Of a stretch of DNA of 64,000 bases, positions 41,976-52,261 are shown piece after piece (position 1 is the first letter of the stretch; each line of letters begins with the position of its first letter). Location: NCBI GenBank assembly GCA_019423565.1, contig JAHZBE010000001.1, forward strand, positions 197,212-261,211, read 5' to 3'. The stretch comes from a bacterium (GTDB lineage Bacteria > Bacillota_I > Bacilli_A > RF39 > UBA660). Below the pieces are notes generated by a model. The model was not told the DNA's origin. It did not search any database and was given only the letters and a program-made list of their open reading frames with translations. The position numbers and the translations under genes were made by a program.

Positions 41976-44330
41976 TTATTCGGCTTTGTCAAATTGTGAA
42001 TTATATAGATTTGCATAGAAACCATTTTCTTTAATTAATTCAGCATGATTTCCTTGTTCAATTATATTTCCATCCTTCATAACAAGAATTAAATCAGCAT
42101 TTTTTATTGTTGATAATCTATGTGCGATTATAAATGATGTCTTACCTTCTGATAATTTATCCATTGCTTTTTGAACAAGTTCTTCTGTTCTTGTATCAAC
42201 ATTGCTTGTTGCTTCATCAAGTATTAATAATGGTTTATGATCTATCATACCTCTTGCAATTGTTAGAAGTTGTCTTTGTCCTGATGAAACACTATCAATA
42301 TCAGATAAAACGGAATCATAACCATTTGGAAGTGTTTTAATAAAGTGATGTACTCCAACTTTTTTACATACATCAATAACTTCTTCATCAGTTACATTTT
42401 CATTATTATATACTATATTTTCTTTTACAGTACCATTAAAAAGCCAAGTATCTTGAAGTACCATAGTAAATAAATCGTGTATATTTTCTCTAGATAAATC
42501 TTTTATGTTAACTCCATCAATTTTTATGTCACCACTATTTATTTCATAAAATCTCATAAGTAAATTTACCATAGTTGTTTTACCCGCACCAGTAGGTCCA
42601 ACTATTGCGACCTTTTGTCCAGGTTTTATTTTTGCATTAAAATCTTTAATAATTATCTTGTCAGAATCATAACCAAATTTAACATGATTAAATTCTACCT
42701 CTCCTTTTGCTTTAGCCTTATCTAACGTTTTAGTTACATTTTCTTTTTCAAGTTCTGGTTCTTCTAAAAATTCAAATACTCTTTCTGATGCAGCCGCAGT
42801 TGATTGAAGTGAAGTAAGTCCTTGAGCAATTTGAGAAAGTGGATTTGTGAATAGTCTTACGTATGTGATAAATGCAATTATTACACCAAATGTAATCATA
42901 TCTTTTGATACTAATAATGCTCCAACTATACATACAGCAACATAACCAAAGTTACCAATAAAGTTCATAATGGGCATCATTAATCCTGATAAGAATTGAC
43001 TTTTTCTATTGCATTCATAAACACTTTTATTTAATTCATCAAATTTTTTATCTGATTCATTCTTACCATTGTATACTTTAACAACATTAAGTCCAGAATA
43101 TATTTCTTCAATATGACCATTTAATTTACCAAGTTCAACTTGTCTTGCGGTAAAATATTTTTGTGATTTTGAAAGTATTTTTATCATAAATACAAAACCA
43201 ATCAAACTAGATAAAATTGCAGTTAAAGCCATTATATAGTTTGTATAAAACATCATTATTATAGAACCTATAAATAATGTAATAGAACTTACTAATGACG
43301 CAAGTGATTGGTTCATACTTTGAGCAATTGTATCAACATCATTTGTTACTCTAGATAATATATCACCAGATAAATTTTTATCAAAATATTTAAGTGGTAA
43401 TTTGTTTATCTTTTTAGATATATTACTTCTTAACTTTTTAGCAAATTTATTTGCAACATCAGTCATTAATATAGATTGAATAAATGTAAATAAAGCACTT
43501 AATACATAAAGTATAACAAGGAAAAGTGAAATACTTTTTATTTTATCCATATTCATTTTTGGACTTAATATAGTTTTTATACTCTTAGGAAGTTCATCAA
43601 CTTTAGAATATATTTTCTTTACATCCTTATCACTATCAAGACCACTCATTTTTTCTAAAAATTCAAATTTTTCTTCTGAAGTAATTGTTTGACCTGATAT
43701 TTTACTATTACTTAATAAAACTTTTTTTATTGAATCTGGAATATCATTTAATGACTTTTCATCCATTCCACTAGTCATCATTGAAAGTAATTTTCTTTTA
43801 TCATCTGTACTTATTACTTCACCTTTATATTCTGTATTTTCTAAAATAATATTTTGAATACTATCAGGTAATTCTAATAAAGTGCTCATCATATTTTCTT
43901 TGTTCATACTTTGGATACTATTTTGAAAACTTAATTTATCAGTCATGCTTACATTATCTGATGACATTATTTTTGTAATTGTTTCATTATCCATTTTTAT
44001 ATTTAGTATTTCACTATATCTATTTTTTAAATCATCGCTTTTAAGTTCATCTGTTATATCATTTGTCAATTTCTTTAAATTTGATGTATTAAGTACAATT
44101 CCTTTTTGAATTTCATCTGTTAAATCTGATAATTTATTTGGTGCGCTAAGTGATAAGATTGCCCCTCCCATCGCTAAAATTAACGCAACTAAAATAAAGA
44201 TTTTAAACGAACCAAGACTTTTAAATAACTTTGATATTGATGTTTTAAAATCTTTTGGTTTTTCTACTGCTCCTGGACCATGACCTGGTCCTCTTCTTGG
44301 AGGTCTATTGTTATTTTCTTCATTATTCAT
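41976..44330 (-). CDS. ABC exporter subunit with long external insertion
   Basis: Fused membrane-ATPase half-transporter, about 784 aa. Between the first transmembrane helix (FKIFILVALILAMGGAILSL) and the next is a roughly 200-residue helical insertion, probably extracytoplasmic. ATPase: Walker A VGPTGAGKTT, signature SVSSGQRQL, Walker B LLILDEATSNVD with intact Glu. The frame opens at 44384, but GGAGG precedes the ATG at 44330, which overlaps the partner's stop codon by 8 nt. It should heterodimerise with the next protein, as in TM287/288 and BmrCD. Confidence 0.9.
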   Translation of the reverse strand: MNNEENNNRPPRRGPGHGPGAVEKPKDFKTSISKLFKSLGSFKIFILVALILAMGGAILSLSAPNKLSDLTDEIQKGIVLNTSNLKKLTNDITDELKSDDLKNRYSEILNIKMDNETITKIMSSDNVSMTDKLSFQNSIQSMNKENMMSTLLELPDSIQNIILENTEYKGEVISTDDKRKLLSMMTSGMDEKSLNDIPDSIKKVLLSNSKISGQTITSEEKFEFLEKMSGLDSDKDVKKIYSKVDELPKSIKTILSPKMNMDKIKSISLFLVILYVLSALFTFIQSILMTDVANKFAKKLRSNISKKINKLPLKYFDKNLSGDILSRVTNDVDTIAQSMNQSLASLVSSITLFIGSIIMMFYTNYIMALTAILSSLIGFVFMIKILSKSQKYFTARQVELGKLNGHIEEIYSGLNVVKVYNGKNESDKKFDELNKSVYECNRKSQFLSGLMMPIMNFIGNFGYVAVCIVGALLVSKDMITFGVIIAFITYVRLFTNPLSQIAQGLTSLQSTAAASERVFEFLEEPELEKENVTKTLDKAKAKGEVEFNHVKFGYDSDKIIIKDFNAKIKPGQKVAIVGPTGAGKTTMVNLLMRFYEINSGDIKIDGVNIKDLSRENIHDLFTMVLQDTWLFNGTVKENIVYNNENVTDEEVIDVCKKVGVHHFIKTLPNGYDSVLSDIDSVSSGQRQLLTIARGMIDHKPLLILDEATSNVDTRTEELVQKAMDKLSEGKTSFIIAHRLSTIKNADLILVMKDGNIIEQGNHAELIKENGFYANLYNSQFDKAE

Positions 44331-46080
44331 TTTCAAGTTCCTCCTTCGATAATTGTGATAATGCGATTTCTTTATATACATCACATGTTTTAAATAGTTC
44401 CTTATGTGTTCCTATTCCGGCACATTTACCATTATCTAGAACAATTATTTTATCTGCATTCATGATTGTTCCAATTCTTTGTGCCACAATTAATATAGTT
44501 GCATCTTTTGTGTATTTCTTAAGTTCTTTTCTTAAAACAGAATCTGTTTTATAATCAAGTGCTGAAAATGAATCGTCGAATATATATATTTCTGGATCTC
44601 TTGCGATTGCTCTTGCGATTGAAAGTCTTTGTTTTTGTCCACCGGATACATTAGTTCCACCTTGTGCAATATGTGCATCATATGTATTTTCCATTTTTGA
44701 AACAAATTCTTCTGCTTGAGCAACTTTTACAGCATCTTTAATTTTTTCTTTTGTTATTTCACCTTTCCCATTTTCACCATAAGCAATATTACTTGATACT
44801 GTTCCATTAAACATAACTGCTCTTTGTGGAATATAACCAAGTTTATTATACAAATCTTTTAACTTATATTCTTTAACATTTACTCCATCAACTAATACTT
44901 CACCTTTTGTTGCATCATAAAATCTTGGTATTAAGTTAATAAGTGTTGATTTACCACTACCAGTTGATCCAATAAATGCGATTGTTTCTCCTTTTTTTGC
45001 TTTAAATGATATATCTTCTAGTAAATATTCTTCAGCATCTGGATACTTAAATGAAACATTTTTAAATTCAACTGTACCAACTTCTTTTGCTTTAGCTCCT
45101 TTACCATCTTTTACGCTAATTACTGTATCTAACACTTCATTAACTCTCTTTGCTGAAACATTGGCTCTTGGTAGCATCATAAATATCATTGCTAACATTA
45201 AAAATGACATAATTACTTGCATTGCATAACTACTAAATACAACCATATCACCAAATAATGATATTTTATCTGCCATATTAGCACTTTCTATTAATCCAGC
45301 ACCTATAAAGTATATTGAAAGTGTTAAAAAGTACATTACAAGATACATTACTGGTTGCATAACTGAAAATGCTTTTTGGTTAAATAATTGATTTTTAGTT
45401 AAATCATTATTTACTTTTTCAAACTTATCTTCTTGATATTTTTCAGCATTAAATGCACGAACTACTCTTATACCTGTTAAGTTTTCTCTTGTTACTCCAT
45501 TTATTTTATCTATTAAGTTTTGTACTATTTTAAATCTAGGCATTACTATAATCATAAGTACTAAAATAGTTACTAGTAATATAACTACTGCAATTGCAGT
45601 TATCATACTCCATGTTAAGTTCTTACCTAAAATTTTTGTTACTGCCCAAACTGCTGTTATTGGTGACTTAATTAATAATTGAAGTCCCATGGCAATAAAC
45701 ATTTGGATTTGTGTAATATCATTTGTTGTTCTTGTAATTAAACTACTTGCTTGAAAGTTTTTAACTTCTTCCATTGATAGGTTTTCAACTTTTTCAAATA
45801 AACTTTTTCTTGTTCTCATTGAAAATGATGCCGCAACATTTGATATTAAATATCCAACAATAATTGCTGAAACTAAACTACCAAATGCACAAAGAAGCAT
45901 ATATCCTCCTTGAGTTAATATATCACTCATAAGAACGCCCTTTGTTTGAACTAGTTTAGTTATTTCAGACATATAATCTGGCATCTTAAGTTCAAGCCAT
46001 ACCTGAACAATTATTAAAATAAAACTTATAAAAGCAAAAAACAAATCTTTTTTATTTAATTCTTTTAATAATTTTAACAT
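44323..46080 (-). CDS. ABC exporter subunit, degenerate-site partner
   Basis: 585 aa: six transmembrane helices (1-300) and an ATPase with Walker A GSTGSGKST, signature NVSGGQKQR and Walker B IYIFDDSFSALD, in which Asp stands in place of the catalytic Glu. Together with the SSGQ signature of the partner this gives one consensus and one degenerate ATP site, the hallmark of heterodimeric exporters. Second gene of marR-ABC-ABC; drugs or peptides are likely substrates. Confidence 0.9.
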   Translation of the reverse strand: MLKLLKELNKKDLFFAFISFILIIVQVWLELKMPDYMSEITKLVQTKGVLMSDILTQGGYMLLCAFGSLVSAIIVGYLISNVAASFSMRTRKSLFEKVENLSMEEVKNFQASSLITRTTNDITQIQMFIAMGLQLLIKSPITAVWAVTKILGKNLTWSMITAIAVVILLVTILVLMIIVMPRFKIVQNLIDKINGVTRENLTGIRVVRAFNAEKYQEDKFEKVNNDLTKNQLFNQKAFSVMQPVMYLVMYFLTLSIYFIGAGLIESANMADKISLFGDMVVFSSYAMQVIMSFLMLAMIFMMLPRANVSAKRVNEVLDTVISVKDGKGAKAKEVGTVEFKNVSFKYPDAEEYLLEDISFKAKKGETIAFIGSTGSGKSTLINLIPRFYDATKGEVLVDGVNVKEYKLKDLYNKLGYIPQRAVMFNGTVSSNIAYGENGKGEITKEKIKDAVKVAQAEEFVSKMENTYDAHIAQGGTNVSGGQKQRLSIARAIARDPEIYIFDDSFSALDYKTDSVLRKELKKYTKDATILIVAQRIGTIMNADKIIVLDNGKCAGIGTHKELFKTCDVYKEIALSQLSKEELENE

Positions 46081-46086
46081 AACTTC

Positions 46087-46533
46087 TCACTCTTTCTCTT
46101 CATTTAAATTTTCTTTCATTTTTTTTGCGACTTTAAAAAATATTTCTAAATCATCAGTATCTATATCCTTAGTTAATATAGAATTTACTTTTTCAAATAC
46201 TTTTCTAGATTCATTATAAAATTTCAAAGAAGTAGAAGATAATTCTATTTTTTTACTTCTTGCATCTATCTTTGAATCCGTCCTAATAATAATATTATGT
46301 TTTTCCATAGTTTTTAATATTCCAGATATTGTAGATCTTCTAAGATTAAGTACTTTTTCTAAATCTCTTTGATAAATGTCAGTATCTTTATTTTGTATTA
46401 AATAATGCACAATTCTCATTTGTACTTGACTTGGCATATTTTTAATAGGAGTACATTTACCTTCATTTATTAAGAATCTACGTATATTATGATCTAGAGT
46501 TATTATTTCATATGCAATTCTATTTTTTTCCAT
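46087..46533 (-). CDS. MarR-family repressor of the ABC exporter operon
   Basis: 148 aa winged-helix dimeric regulator: MRIVHYLIQNKDTDIYQRDL, EKVLNLRRSTISGILKTMEK (recognition helix), NIIIRTDSKIDARSKKIELS (wing) and a C-terminal dimer helix. SD GGAG. It is first in the exporter operon and a palindrome overlaps its promoter, so it probably represses itself and the exporter until a ligand binds. Confidence 0.9.
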   Translation of the reverse strand: MEKNRIAYEIITLDHNIRRFLINEGKCTPIKNMPSQVQMRIVHYLIQNKDTDIYQRDLEKVLNLRRSTISGILKTMEKHNIIIRTDSKIDARSKKIELSSTSLKFYNESRKVFEKVNSILTKDIDTDDLEIFFKVAKKMKENLNEEKE

Positions 46534-46547
46534 ATTTACTCCTTATT

Positions 46548-46565
46548 TTGTTAGGTGCATAACAA
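46548..46565. promoter_or_regulatory. MarR operator palindrome
   Basis: TTGTTA-GGTGCA-TAACAA: perfect 6-bp arms, sharing its last base with the -10 box and covering the transcription start. Confidence 0.65.
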
Positions 46566-46593
46566 TTATATACAGAAGAAAAAATAATGTCAA
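46565..46593 (-). promoter_or_regulatory. marR-ABC operon promoter
   Basis: Minus strand TTGACA, 17-nt spacer, TATAAT: full consensus, so a repressor is needed to hold it down. Confidence 0.85.
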
Positions 46594-46609
46594 TAAAATA
46601 ACATTATTT

Positions 46610-48970
46610 TTATATATCTTTTTCCCATTTCCAATTAGTTATAATATCCATGTCTTTTCCATATTCACGAATATATTCATTGTGTTCAACTAATTTATTT
46701 TTGCACCACTCAATTAATTCAGATGACTTATCTAAATCTTTAGTATATTTAAGTGCATCAATAATTAAATTAAATCTATCTATCTTATTTTGTACTCTCA
46801 TATCAAATGGAGTTGTTATTGTACCTTCTTCTTGATATCCATGTACATGCATATTTTTATTATGTCTATTATAGGTTAATTGATGTATTAAAGATGGATA
46901 ACCATGGAAAGCAAATATTATTGGTTTATTTTTAGTAAATATTGCATCATAATCAGAATCATTTAATCCATGTGGATGTTTATCATTTGATTCAAGGCGC
47001 ATTAAGTCAACTACATTTACCACTCTAATTTTTAACTTAGGCATTTCTTTATTTAATATAGAAGTTGCCGCAAGTACTTCAAGTGTTGGTGTATCTCCTG
47101 CGCACGCAAATACTATATCAGGACTCTTTCCTTCATCGTTAGATGCCCAATCCCATATTCCAATACCTTTTGTACAATGTTTAATTGCTTCATCCATAGA
47201 AAGCCATTGATATCTTGGATGTTTTGACGCTACAACTACATTTATATAATTTTTAGTTTTTATAATATGATCAAATGTTGAAATTAATGTATTAGCATCT
47301 GGTGGTAAATACATTCTAACAATATCTGCCTTTTTAGTAACTAAATGATTTAAGAAACCTGGATCTTGATGTGTATAACCATTATGATCTTGTTGCCAAA
47401 TATGAGAAGATAAAATTATGTTAAGTGATGAAATATCTTCTCTCCAAGAAAGTGATTTTGTTACCTTTAACCACTTTGCATGTTGTGAAACCATTGAATC
47501 TATTATTCTAGCAAATGCTTCATAACTATGTATAAAACCATGTCTTCCTGTTAAAATATATCCTTCTAAAGCACCTTCACAAAAGTGTTCTGATAAATAT
47601 GAATCAATTACTCTTCCATCAACACCTAAAAATTCATCATTTTCATATGTCTTATTTACCCATTGTCTATTTGTTTCTTCAAACATAGCATTTAATCTAT
47701 TTGAAAGTGCTTCATCTGGTCCAAATATTCTAAAATTTCTTTCTTCTTCATTAAGTTTAAGTAAATCTCTTACATATTTACCTAATTCCATCATATCCTG
47801 GGCAACTATGCTTCCATGTTTTTTTACCTCAACACCATATTTTTTAAAATCAGGAGTTCTAAGTTCTTTTAAAAGTTTCCCACCATTCGCATGCATATTG
47901 GCACCCATTCTTCTATTTCCTTTTGGAGTTAATTCTTTTAAATCTTTTCTAAGAACACCATTTTTATCAAATAACTCTTCTGGTTTATAACTTCTAAGCC
48001 ATTCTTCTAATAATTCTAAGTTTTTATCATTAGTACTATTTACAACAATTGGAACTTGATGCGCTCTAAATGTACCTTCTATTTGTTTTCCTTCTACAAC
48101 TTTAGGTCCTGTCCATCCTTTTGGAGTTCTAAGTATAAGCATAGGATAAGCAGGTCTTCTAATTCTTCCATTTTTAGCATCTGCTTTTATTATCTGAAGT
48201 TTTTCAACTATTTCATCCATAATAAGTGCCATTTGTTTATGAAGTTCTATTTCATCTTTTCCTTCTAGATAATATGGATCCCATCCACAACCTTTAAAAT
48301 AATTTAAAAGTTCATCATTTGAAATTCTAGAAAGAACTGTAGGATTTGCAATTTTATATCCATTTAAATGAAGTATTGGTAATACTATTCCATCTGTTCT
48401 AGGATTTAAAAATTTATTTAAATGCCAGCTTGTCGCAAGTGGACCTGTTTCTGCTTCACCATCACCTACTACACACGCAGCGATTAAAGATGGATTATCT
48501 AATACCGCACCAAATGCATGTGATAAACTGTATCCAAGTTCTCCACCTTCATTTATAGATCCTGGTGTTTCAGGAGCAACGTGACTAGATATTCCTCCTG
48601 GAAAACTAAATTGTTTGAATAATTTTTTTAATCCTTCTTTATCCTCTGTTATATTTGGATAAATTTCACTGTAAGTACCTTCTAAATAAACATTTGATAC
48701 AATAGAATTCCCGCCATGACCCGGTCCTGATATATAAATCATATCTAAATCATATTTATTTATTATTCTATTTAAATGTGTATATATAAAGTTTTGTCCT
48801 GGAACAGTTCCCCAATGTCCAACTATATTTGCTTTTAGGTCTTCTTTTTTTAATTTTCTTTCTAAAAGTGGGTTATCAAGTAAATATAATTGACACGCTG
48901 ATAAATAGTTTGCCGCTCTAAAATATTCATCTAATTTTTTTATTTCTTTATTACTTATTTCTTTTGCCAT
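46610..48970 (-). CDS. xfp: Phosphoketolase (xylulose-5-phosphate/fructose-6-phosphate)
   Basis: TPP enzyme that splits xylulose-5-P or fructose-6-P to acetyl phosphate plus an aldose phosphate; central to heterofermentative sugar use and acetate/ATP yield. 786 aa, full length. GHWGTVPGQNFIYTHLNRII, GPGHGGNSIVSNVYLEGTYS, VVGDGEAETGPLATSWH (TPP/Mg binding) and SWREDISSLNIILSSHIWQQ are typical. Single-gene unit with its own promoter. Confidence 0.97.
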   Translation of the reverse strand: MAKEISNKEIKKLDEYFRAANYLSACQLYLLDNPLLERKLKKEDLKANIVGHWGTVPGQNFIYTHLNRIINKYDLDMIYISGPGHGGNSIVSNVYLEGTYSEIYPNITEDKEGLKKLFKQFSFPGGISSHVAPETPGSINEGGELGYSLSHAFGAVLDNPSLIAACVVGDGEAETGPLATSWHLNKFLNPRTDGIVLPILHLNGYKIANPTVLSRISNDELLNYFKGCGWDPYYLEGKDEIELHKQMALIMDEIVEKLQIIKADAKNGRIRRPAYPMLILRTPKGWTGPKVVEGKQIEGTFRAHQVPIVVNSTNDKNLELLEEWLRSYKPEELFDKNGVLRKDLKELTPKGNRRMGANMHANGGKLLKELRTPDFKKYGVEVKKHGSIVAQDMMELGKYVRDLLKLNEEERNFRIFGPDEALSNRLNAMFEETNRQWVNKTYENDEFLGVDGRVIDSYLSEHFCEGALEGYILTGRHGFIHSYEAFARIIDSMVSQHAKWLKVTKSLSWREDISSLNIILSSHIWQQDHNGYTHQDPGFLNHLVTKKADIVRMYLPPDANTLISTFDHIIKTKNYINVVVASKHPRYQWLSMDEAIKHCTKGIGIWDWASNDEGKSPDIVFACAGDTPTLEVLAATSILNKEMPKLKIRVVNVVDLMRLESNDKHPHGLNDSDYDAIFTKNKPIIFAFHGYPSLIHQLTYNRHNKNMHVHGYQEEGTITTPFDMRVQNKIDRFNLIIDALKYTKDLDKSSELIEWCKNKLVEHNEYIREYGKDMDIITNWKWEKDI

Positions 48971-48994
48971 TTCATCACACCTCTACTATATATC

Positions 48995-49023
48995 ATTATA
49001 TAATATTTACAAAATAATAACAA
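48995..49023 (-). promoter_or_regulatory. xfp promoter
   Basis: Minus strand TTGTTA, 17-nt spacer, TATAAT. Confidence 0.7.
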
Positions 49024-49042
49024 TTATGTAACTTTAAAAACT

Positions 49043-49069
49043 AAAAAAAACTTACTATTTCTAGTAAGC
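49043..49069 (-). terminator. Terminator of the alarmone synthetase gene
   Basis: Minus strand CTTACTA/TAGTAAG, 4-nt loop, then eight T. Confidence 0.8.
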
Positions 49070-49070
49070 A

Positions 49071-49697
49071 TTATTCCTTATTATATTTATTAACAAATTC
49101 ATTTAATTGTTGCATTTTTTCATCTAATTTTCTTATATCAAGTGAACAATTATACATTTCTTTTTTTACTTCTTCTGGTATTTCACTTGGAAATTTATAT
49201 TGTACCTTGTGATCAATACTAGCCCAGAAATCCATCGAACTTGTTCTTATTTGAATTTCAGCTTCCACATGTTCAACTGTTTCGTTTAAATATATTGGAA
49301 CTAAAACAATTAAATGATAACTCATATATCCAGTTGATTTAGGATTTTTTATATAATCTTTTTCTTCTTTTATTTTAAACTGTTTTGAACTTTTTATTAT
49401 ATCAACAATATCATATACATCTTCTAAAAAAGAACAAACTATTCTTATACCAATTATATCATGTACATGTGATATCATATTTTTAGTAGTTACTTCATAA
49501 CCCTTTTTATTAAGTTTATCAATAATACTTTTTTCAGTTTTAAGTCTTGATTTCATATGTTCAACTGGGTTATATTTATTTTTAAATTCAAATTCTTTTA
49601 TAAGTATATTAAACTGTGTTTCAAGAAGTTGAAGAGCGAAATTATATTTAAGCATTAATTCAGATACTTCCCTTTCATTTATTAATATATTATTCAT
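49071..49697 (-). CDS. Small alarmone synthetase (RelQ/YjbM-like)
   Basis: Makes (p)ppGpp from ATP and GDP/GTP; only the RelA/SpoT synthetase domain is present, with no hydrolase, TGS or ACT domain. HDIIGIRIVCSFLEDVYDIV, KNPKSTGYMSYHLIVLVP and HVEAEIQIRTSSMDFWASID are the family motifs. 208 aa fits RelQ/RelP; the helical C-terminus favours RelQ. SD AAAGGAG. Its leader contains a terminator-like hairpin. Confidence 0.9.
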   Translation of the reverse strand: MNNILINEREVSELMLKYNFALQLLETQFNILIKEFEFKNKYNPVEHMKSRLKTEKSIIDKLNKKGYEVTTKNMISHVHDIIGIRIVCSFLEDVYDIVDIIKSSKQFKIKEEKDYIKNPKSTGYMSYHLIVLVPIYLNETVEHVEAEIQIRTSSMDFWASIDHKVQYKFPSEIPEEVKKEMYNCSLDIRKLDEKMQQLNEFVNKYNKE

Positions 49698-49719
49698 AAA
49701 CTTCTCCTTTCTTTTTTAT

Positions 49720-49753
49720 AAAAAAATAAAGCAATCCTAAAATTGGATTACTT
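49720..49753 (-). terminator. Terminator-like hairpin before the alarmone synthetase
   Basis: Minus strand AAGTAATCC/GGATTGCTT, 7-nt loop, then TTATTTTTTT. One pair is a G-U wobble only on this strand. It can end the ABC operon upstream, but it also lies inside the leader of the synthetase gene, after its promoter. Confidence 0.65.
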
Positions 49754-49774
49754 CTAAATTTATGGGCAAATAGG

Positions 49775-49803
49775 ATTATAACATTTTATTAATTTTTTGT
49801 AAA
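49775..49803 (-). promoter_or_regulatory. Promoter of the alarmone synthetase gene
   Basis: Minus strand TTTACA, 17-nt spacer, TATAAT, between the ABC stop codon and the hairpin. Confidence 0.65.
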
Positions 49804-49828
49804 GTACTTTTTTTAATTTTTTTATATT

Positions 49829-52258
49829 CTATAAATCATGTCTTGATAATATTCCAGCAGGTCTTTTCTTAAGCACATTAAATACTGGGAATAAACCAAT
49901 AATAAGATTAAACAAATATGTACAAACTATAGTTATTATAATTATATTAACATTAATCAAAAACATACCACTTATATATTTTATTTTAGATAAATTATAA
50001 AGTATGTAAGCCATAAATACTATTCCTGGTAAACCCGCAATTGTTGTAATTGCAAATATCTCAGATGAAAACATTTTATAAATATCACTCTTTTTAACAC
50101 CTATTGCTCTATAAATACCTATTTCTTTTATCCTAGACATAAATGATGATCTAATCATAAAGAATATTTCTATAAGTGATATTGCAAGTATTATTCCAGA
50201 AAGTATTAATGTACTTGTTATATTATCTTTTACTTCATCAAGATATTTATCTTTACTATAATTATAACTATCATTTATATTTAGATTCATACTTCTAAAC
50301 TCTTCTAAAGTTTTTGATTTATCAGATGAATAAATTGTTAAATCAGATGTATTTTTTATTAAATTATATTTTATAGTATTATCATTAACAAAATAATAAT
50401 TATAGTTATATTTTGAATCATAGTATCCTACAACTACTAATTTTCTTCCATTTATTTTTTCATTTATTTCTTTATTTAAAGGCATATCATCCTTATTAGA
50501 AATATTTACTATAGTTTCATAATCATTTTCTGGTGCTCTACCTTTTTTAAGTTCTATTTTATCAGTAAAAAGTGAATACTTCATAAAATTATTTTCTTTT
50601 GTTTCTGAAGAATACATATTATTTGATGTATTACTAGAATTATATATTATATCCAAAAATTTTGATTTATCTGTATAGATAGTTGGACTACTAGTATTAG
50701 ATATACCAACTATTTTAAAATCAGGTAATGAATTTACTGATAACGTTCTATCAAGTAATTTACTTGAATCTGTTATACCTGCCATTTGAAGTGATGAATC
50801 ATTATCAAATGCATTATCTATAATCATTTTATCAACTACAACTTCAGTATCATTTTCTGGCATTCTACCATAAATCAAATTATCCTTATTAATCATTTCA
50901 TAAGAAGATAATGAACCTGATATAGAGTTTTCCATTTTACTTGTTTGATAATAATCATTTATATTAATTTTCATACTTACAAGTGAATTGCCTGGTAAAA
51001 TATAATTTATATTTTCTTTTTGCTCAAATGACAAATAATCATCTACATTTATTTTTTTTAAATTAACAATTAAATAGTTTTTATTATATTTAACAAAATT
51101 CTCATCTTTAATATTAAATAATGCACAAATTGAACTAATAGAAAACATTATAAACATTGCACTTATAAAAAATCCAAGTAATAATATTTTCTTTAAAACA
51201 GGATAATCAAATACTTTCTTAAAACCATTTTTAATTAAAGTAATAGGATTAAATATAGATGAATATTTCTTTTTAAAGTTACTATTTATTACATTTTTAA
51301 AATCAAAATTATACTTATCTATGTCTTCTTTAGCAATACTTTTATAATGGTCATCAATAAGTTCTATACTAGAATTATCATCAATTACTTCTATCTTTTT
51401 ACTTTCATTACTTCTTAAATAAATATTACCATTTTTAACAATTATATCTATTTTTATATTATCATTATTATTTCTGTATATATTTATATCTGTATTATCT
51501 TTTTTTATCTCATCTATTTTTTCAAAATCTTTTAAATATATATTATTATCTATTTCGTAATCTAATTCATCATTTTGTGTATTTTCAAAATCTTTTACTG
51601 CCTTACCATCACTAAGTTCAATTATTCTATCAGCATAAAATCTCGCTAAAGACTCTTCATGAGTTACAAGTAAAACAAGTCTTTCCTTTGAAATTGATTT
51701 TATTATTTTCATTATTTCAAGTGAATTTTTGCTATCCAAATTTCCTGTTGGTTCATCCGCTAAGATTATATCTGGATCTTTTACGATTGCTCTTGCAACT
51801 GCGACTCTTTGTCTTTCACCACCCGAAAGCATTGATGATGGTCTATTTTTATATCTTTCCATTCCTACTTTTTCAAGTACATATTCTACTCTTTTTTTAA
51901 TCTCTTTTTTATCTTTTATACCAATCATAGTAAGAACTAAAGCAACATTATCAAAAACACTTAAATTATCTATTAATTTATAGTCTTGAAATATATATCC
52001 AATATTTATATTTCTAATTTTATCTACTTTGTATGAACATTTAGAACTTATTTTTTTATTATCAATATAAATTTTACCACTTTTTATCTTATCAAGACCA
52101 CCAATTACATTAAGTAGAGTTGTTTTACCACATCCAGATGGTCCTAGAAATGCGACTAATCCATTATTTTTTAGGTTAAGAGATATATTATTAATTACAT
52201 GTACTTGATTTTTCTTATGCCTATTAAAATATTTATTAACATTTTCTAAAGTAATCAT
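49829..52258 (-). CDS. ABC transporter, fused ATPase and FtsX-like permease (1)
   Basis: 809 aa. MacB/LolD-type ATPase at residues 1-225: GPSGCGKTT, MLSGGERQR, IILADEPTGNLD. A linker of Asn/Asp/Ile-rich sequence follows, then an FtsX/MacB-type permease: one helix at about 360, a long extracellular domain, three C-terminal helices with SFMSRIKEIGIYRAIGVKKS (typical FtsX loop). Such fused proteins commonly serve in peptide-antibiotic resistance (BceAB-like) or mechanotransmission. It starts 3 bp after its partner gene. No sensor kinase is nearby. Confidence 0.87.
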   Translation of the reverse strand: MITLENVNKYFNRHKKNQVHVINNISLNLKNNGLVAFLGPSGCGKTTLLNVIGGLDKIKSGKIYIDNKKISSKCSYKVDKIRNINIGYIFQDYKLIDNLSVFDNVALVLTMIGIKDKKEIKKRVEYVLEKVGMERYKNRPSSMLSGGERQRVAVARAIVKDPDIILADEPTGNLDSKNSLEIMKIIKSISKERLVLLVTHEESLARFYADRIIELSDGKAVKDFENTQNDELDYEIDNNIYLKDFEKIDEIKKDNTDINIYRNNNDNIKIDIIVKNGNIYLRSNESKKIEVIDDNSSIELIDDHYKSIAKEDIDKYNFDFKNVINSNFKKKYSSIFNPITLIKNGFKKVFDYPVLKKILLLGFFISAMFIMFSISSICALFNIKDENFVKYNKNYLIVNLKKINVDDYLSFEQKENINYILPGNSLVSMKININDYYQTSKMENSISGSLSSYEMINKDNLIYGRMPENDTEVVVDKMIIDNAFDNDSSLQMAGITDSSKLLDRTLSVNSLPDFKIVGISNTSSPTIYTDKSKFLDIIYNSSNTSNNMYSSETKENNFMKYSLFTDKIELKKGRAPENDYETIVNISNKDDMPLNKEINEKINGRKLVVVGYYDSKYNYNYYFVNDNTIKYNLIKNTSDLTIYSSDKSKTLEEFRSMNLNINDSYNYSKDKYLDEVKDNITSTLILSGIILAISLIEIFFMIRSSFMSRIKEIGIYRAIGVKKSDIYKMFSSEIFAITTIAGLPGIVFMAYILYNLSKIKYISGMFLINVNIIIITIVCTYLFNLIIGLFPVFNVLKKRPAGILSRHDL

Positions 52259-52261
52259 ATT

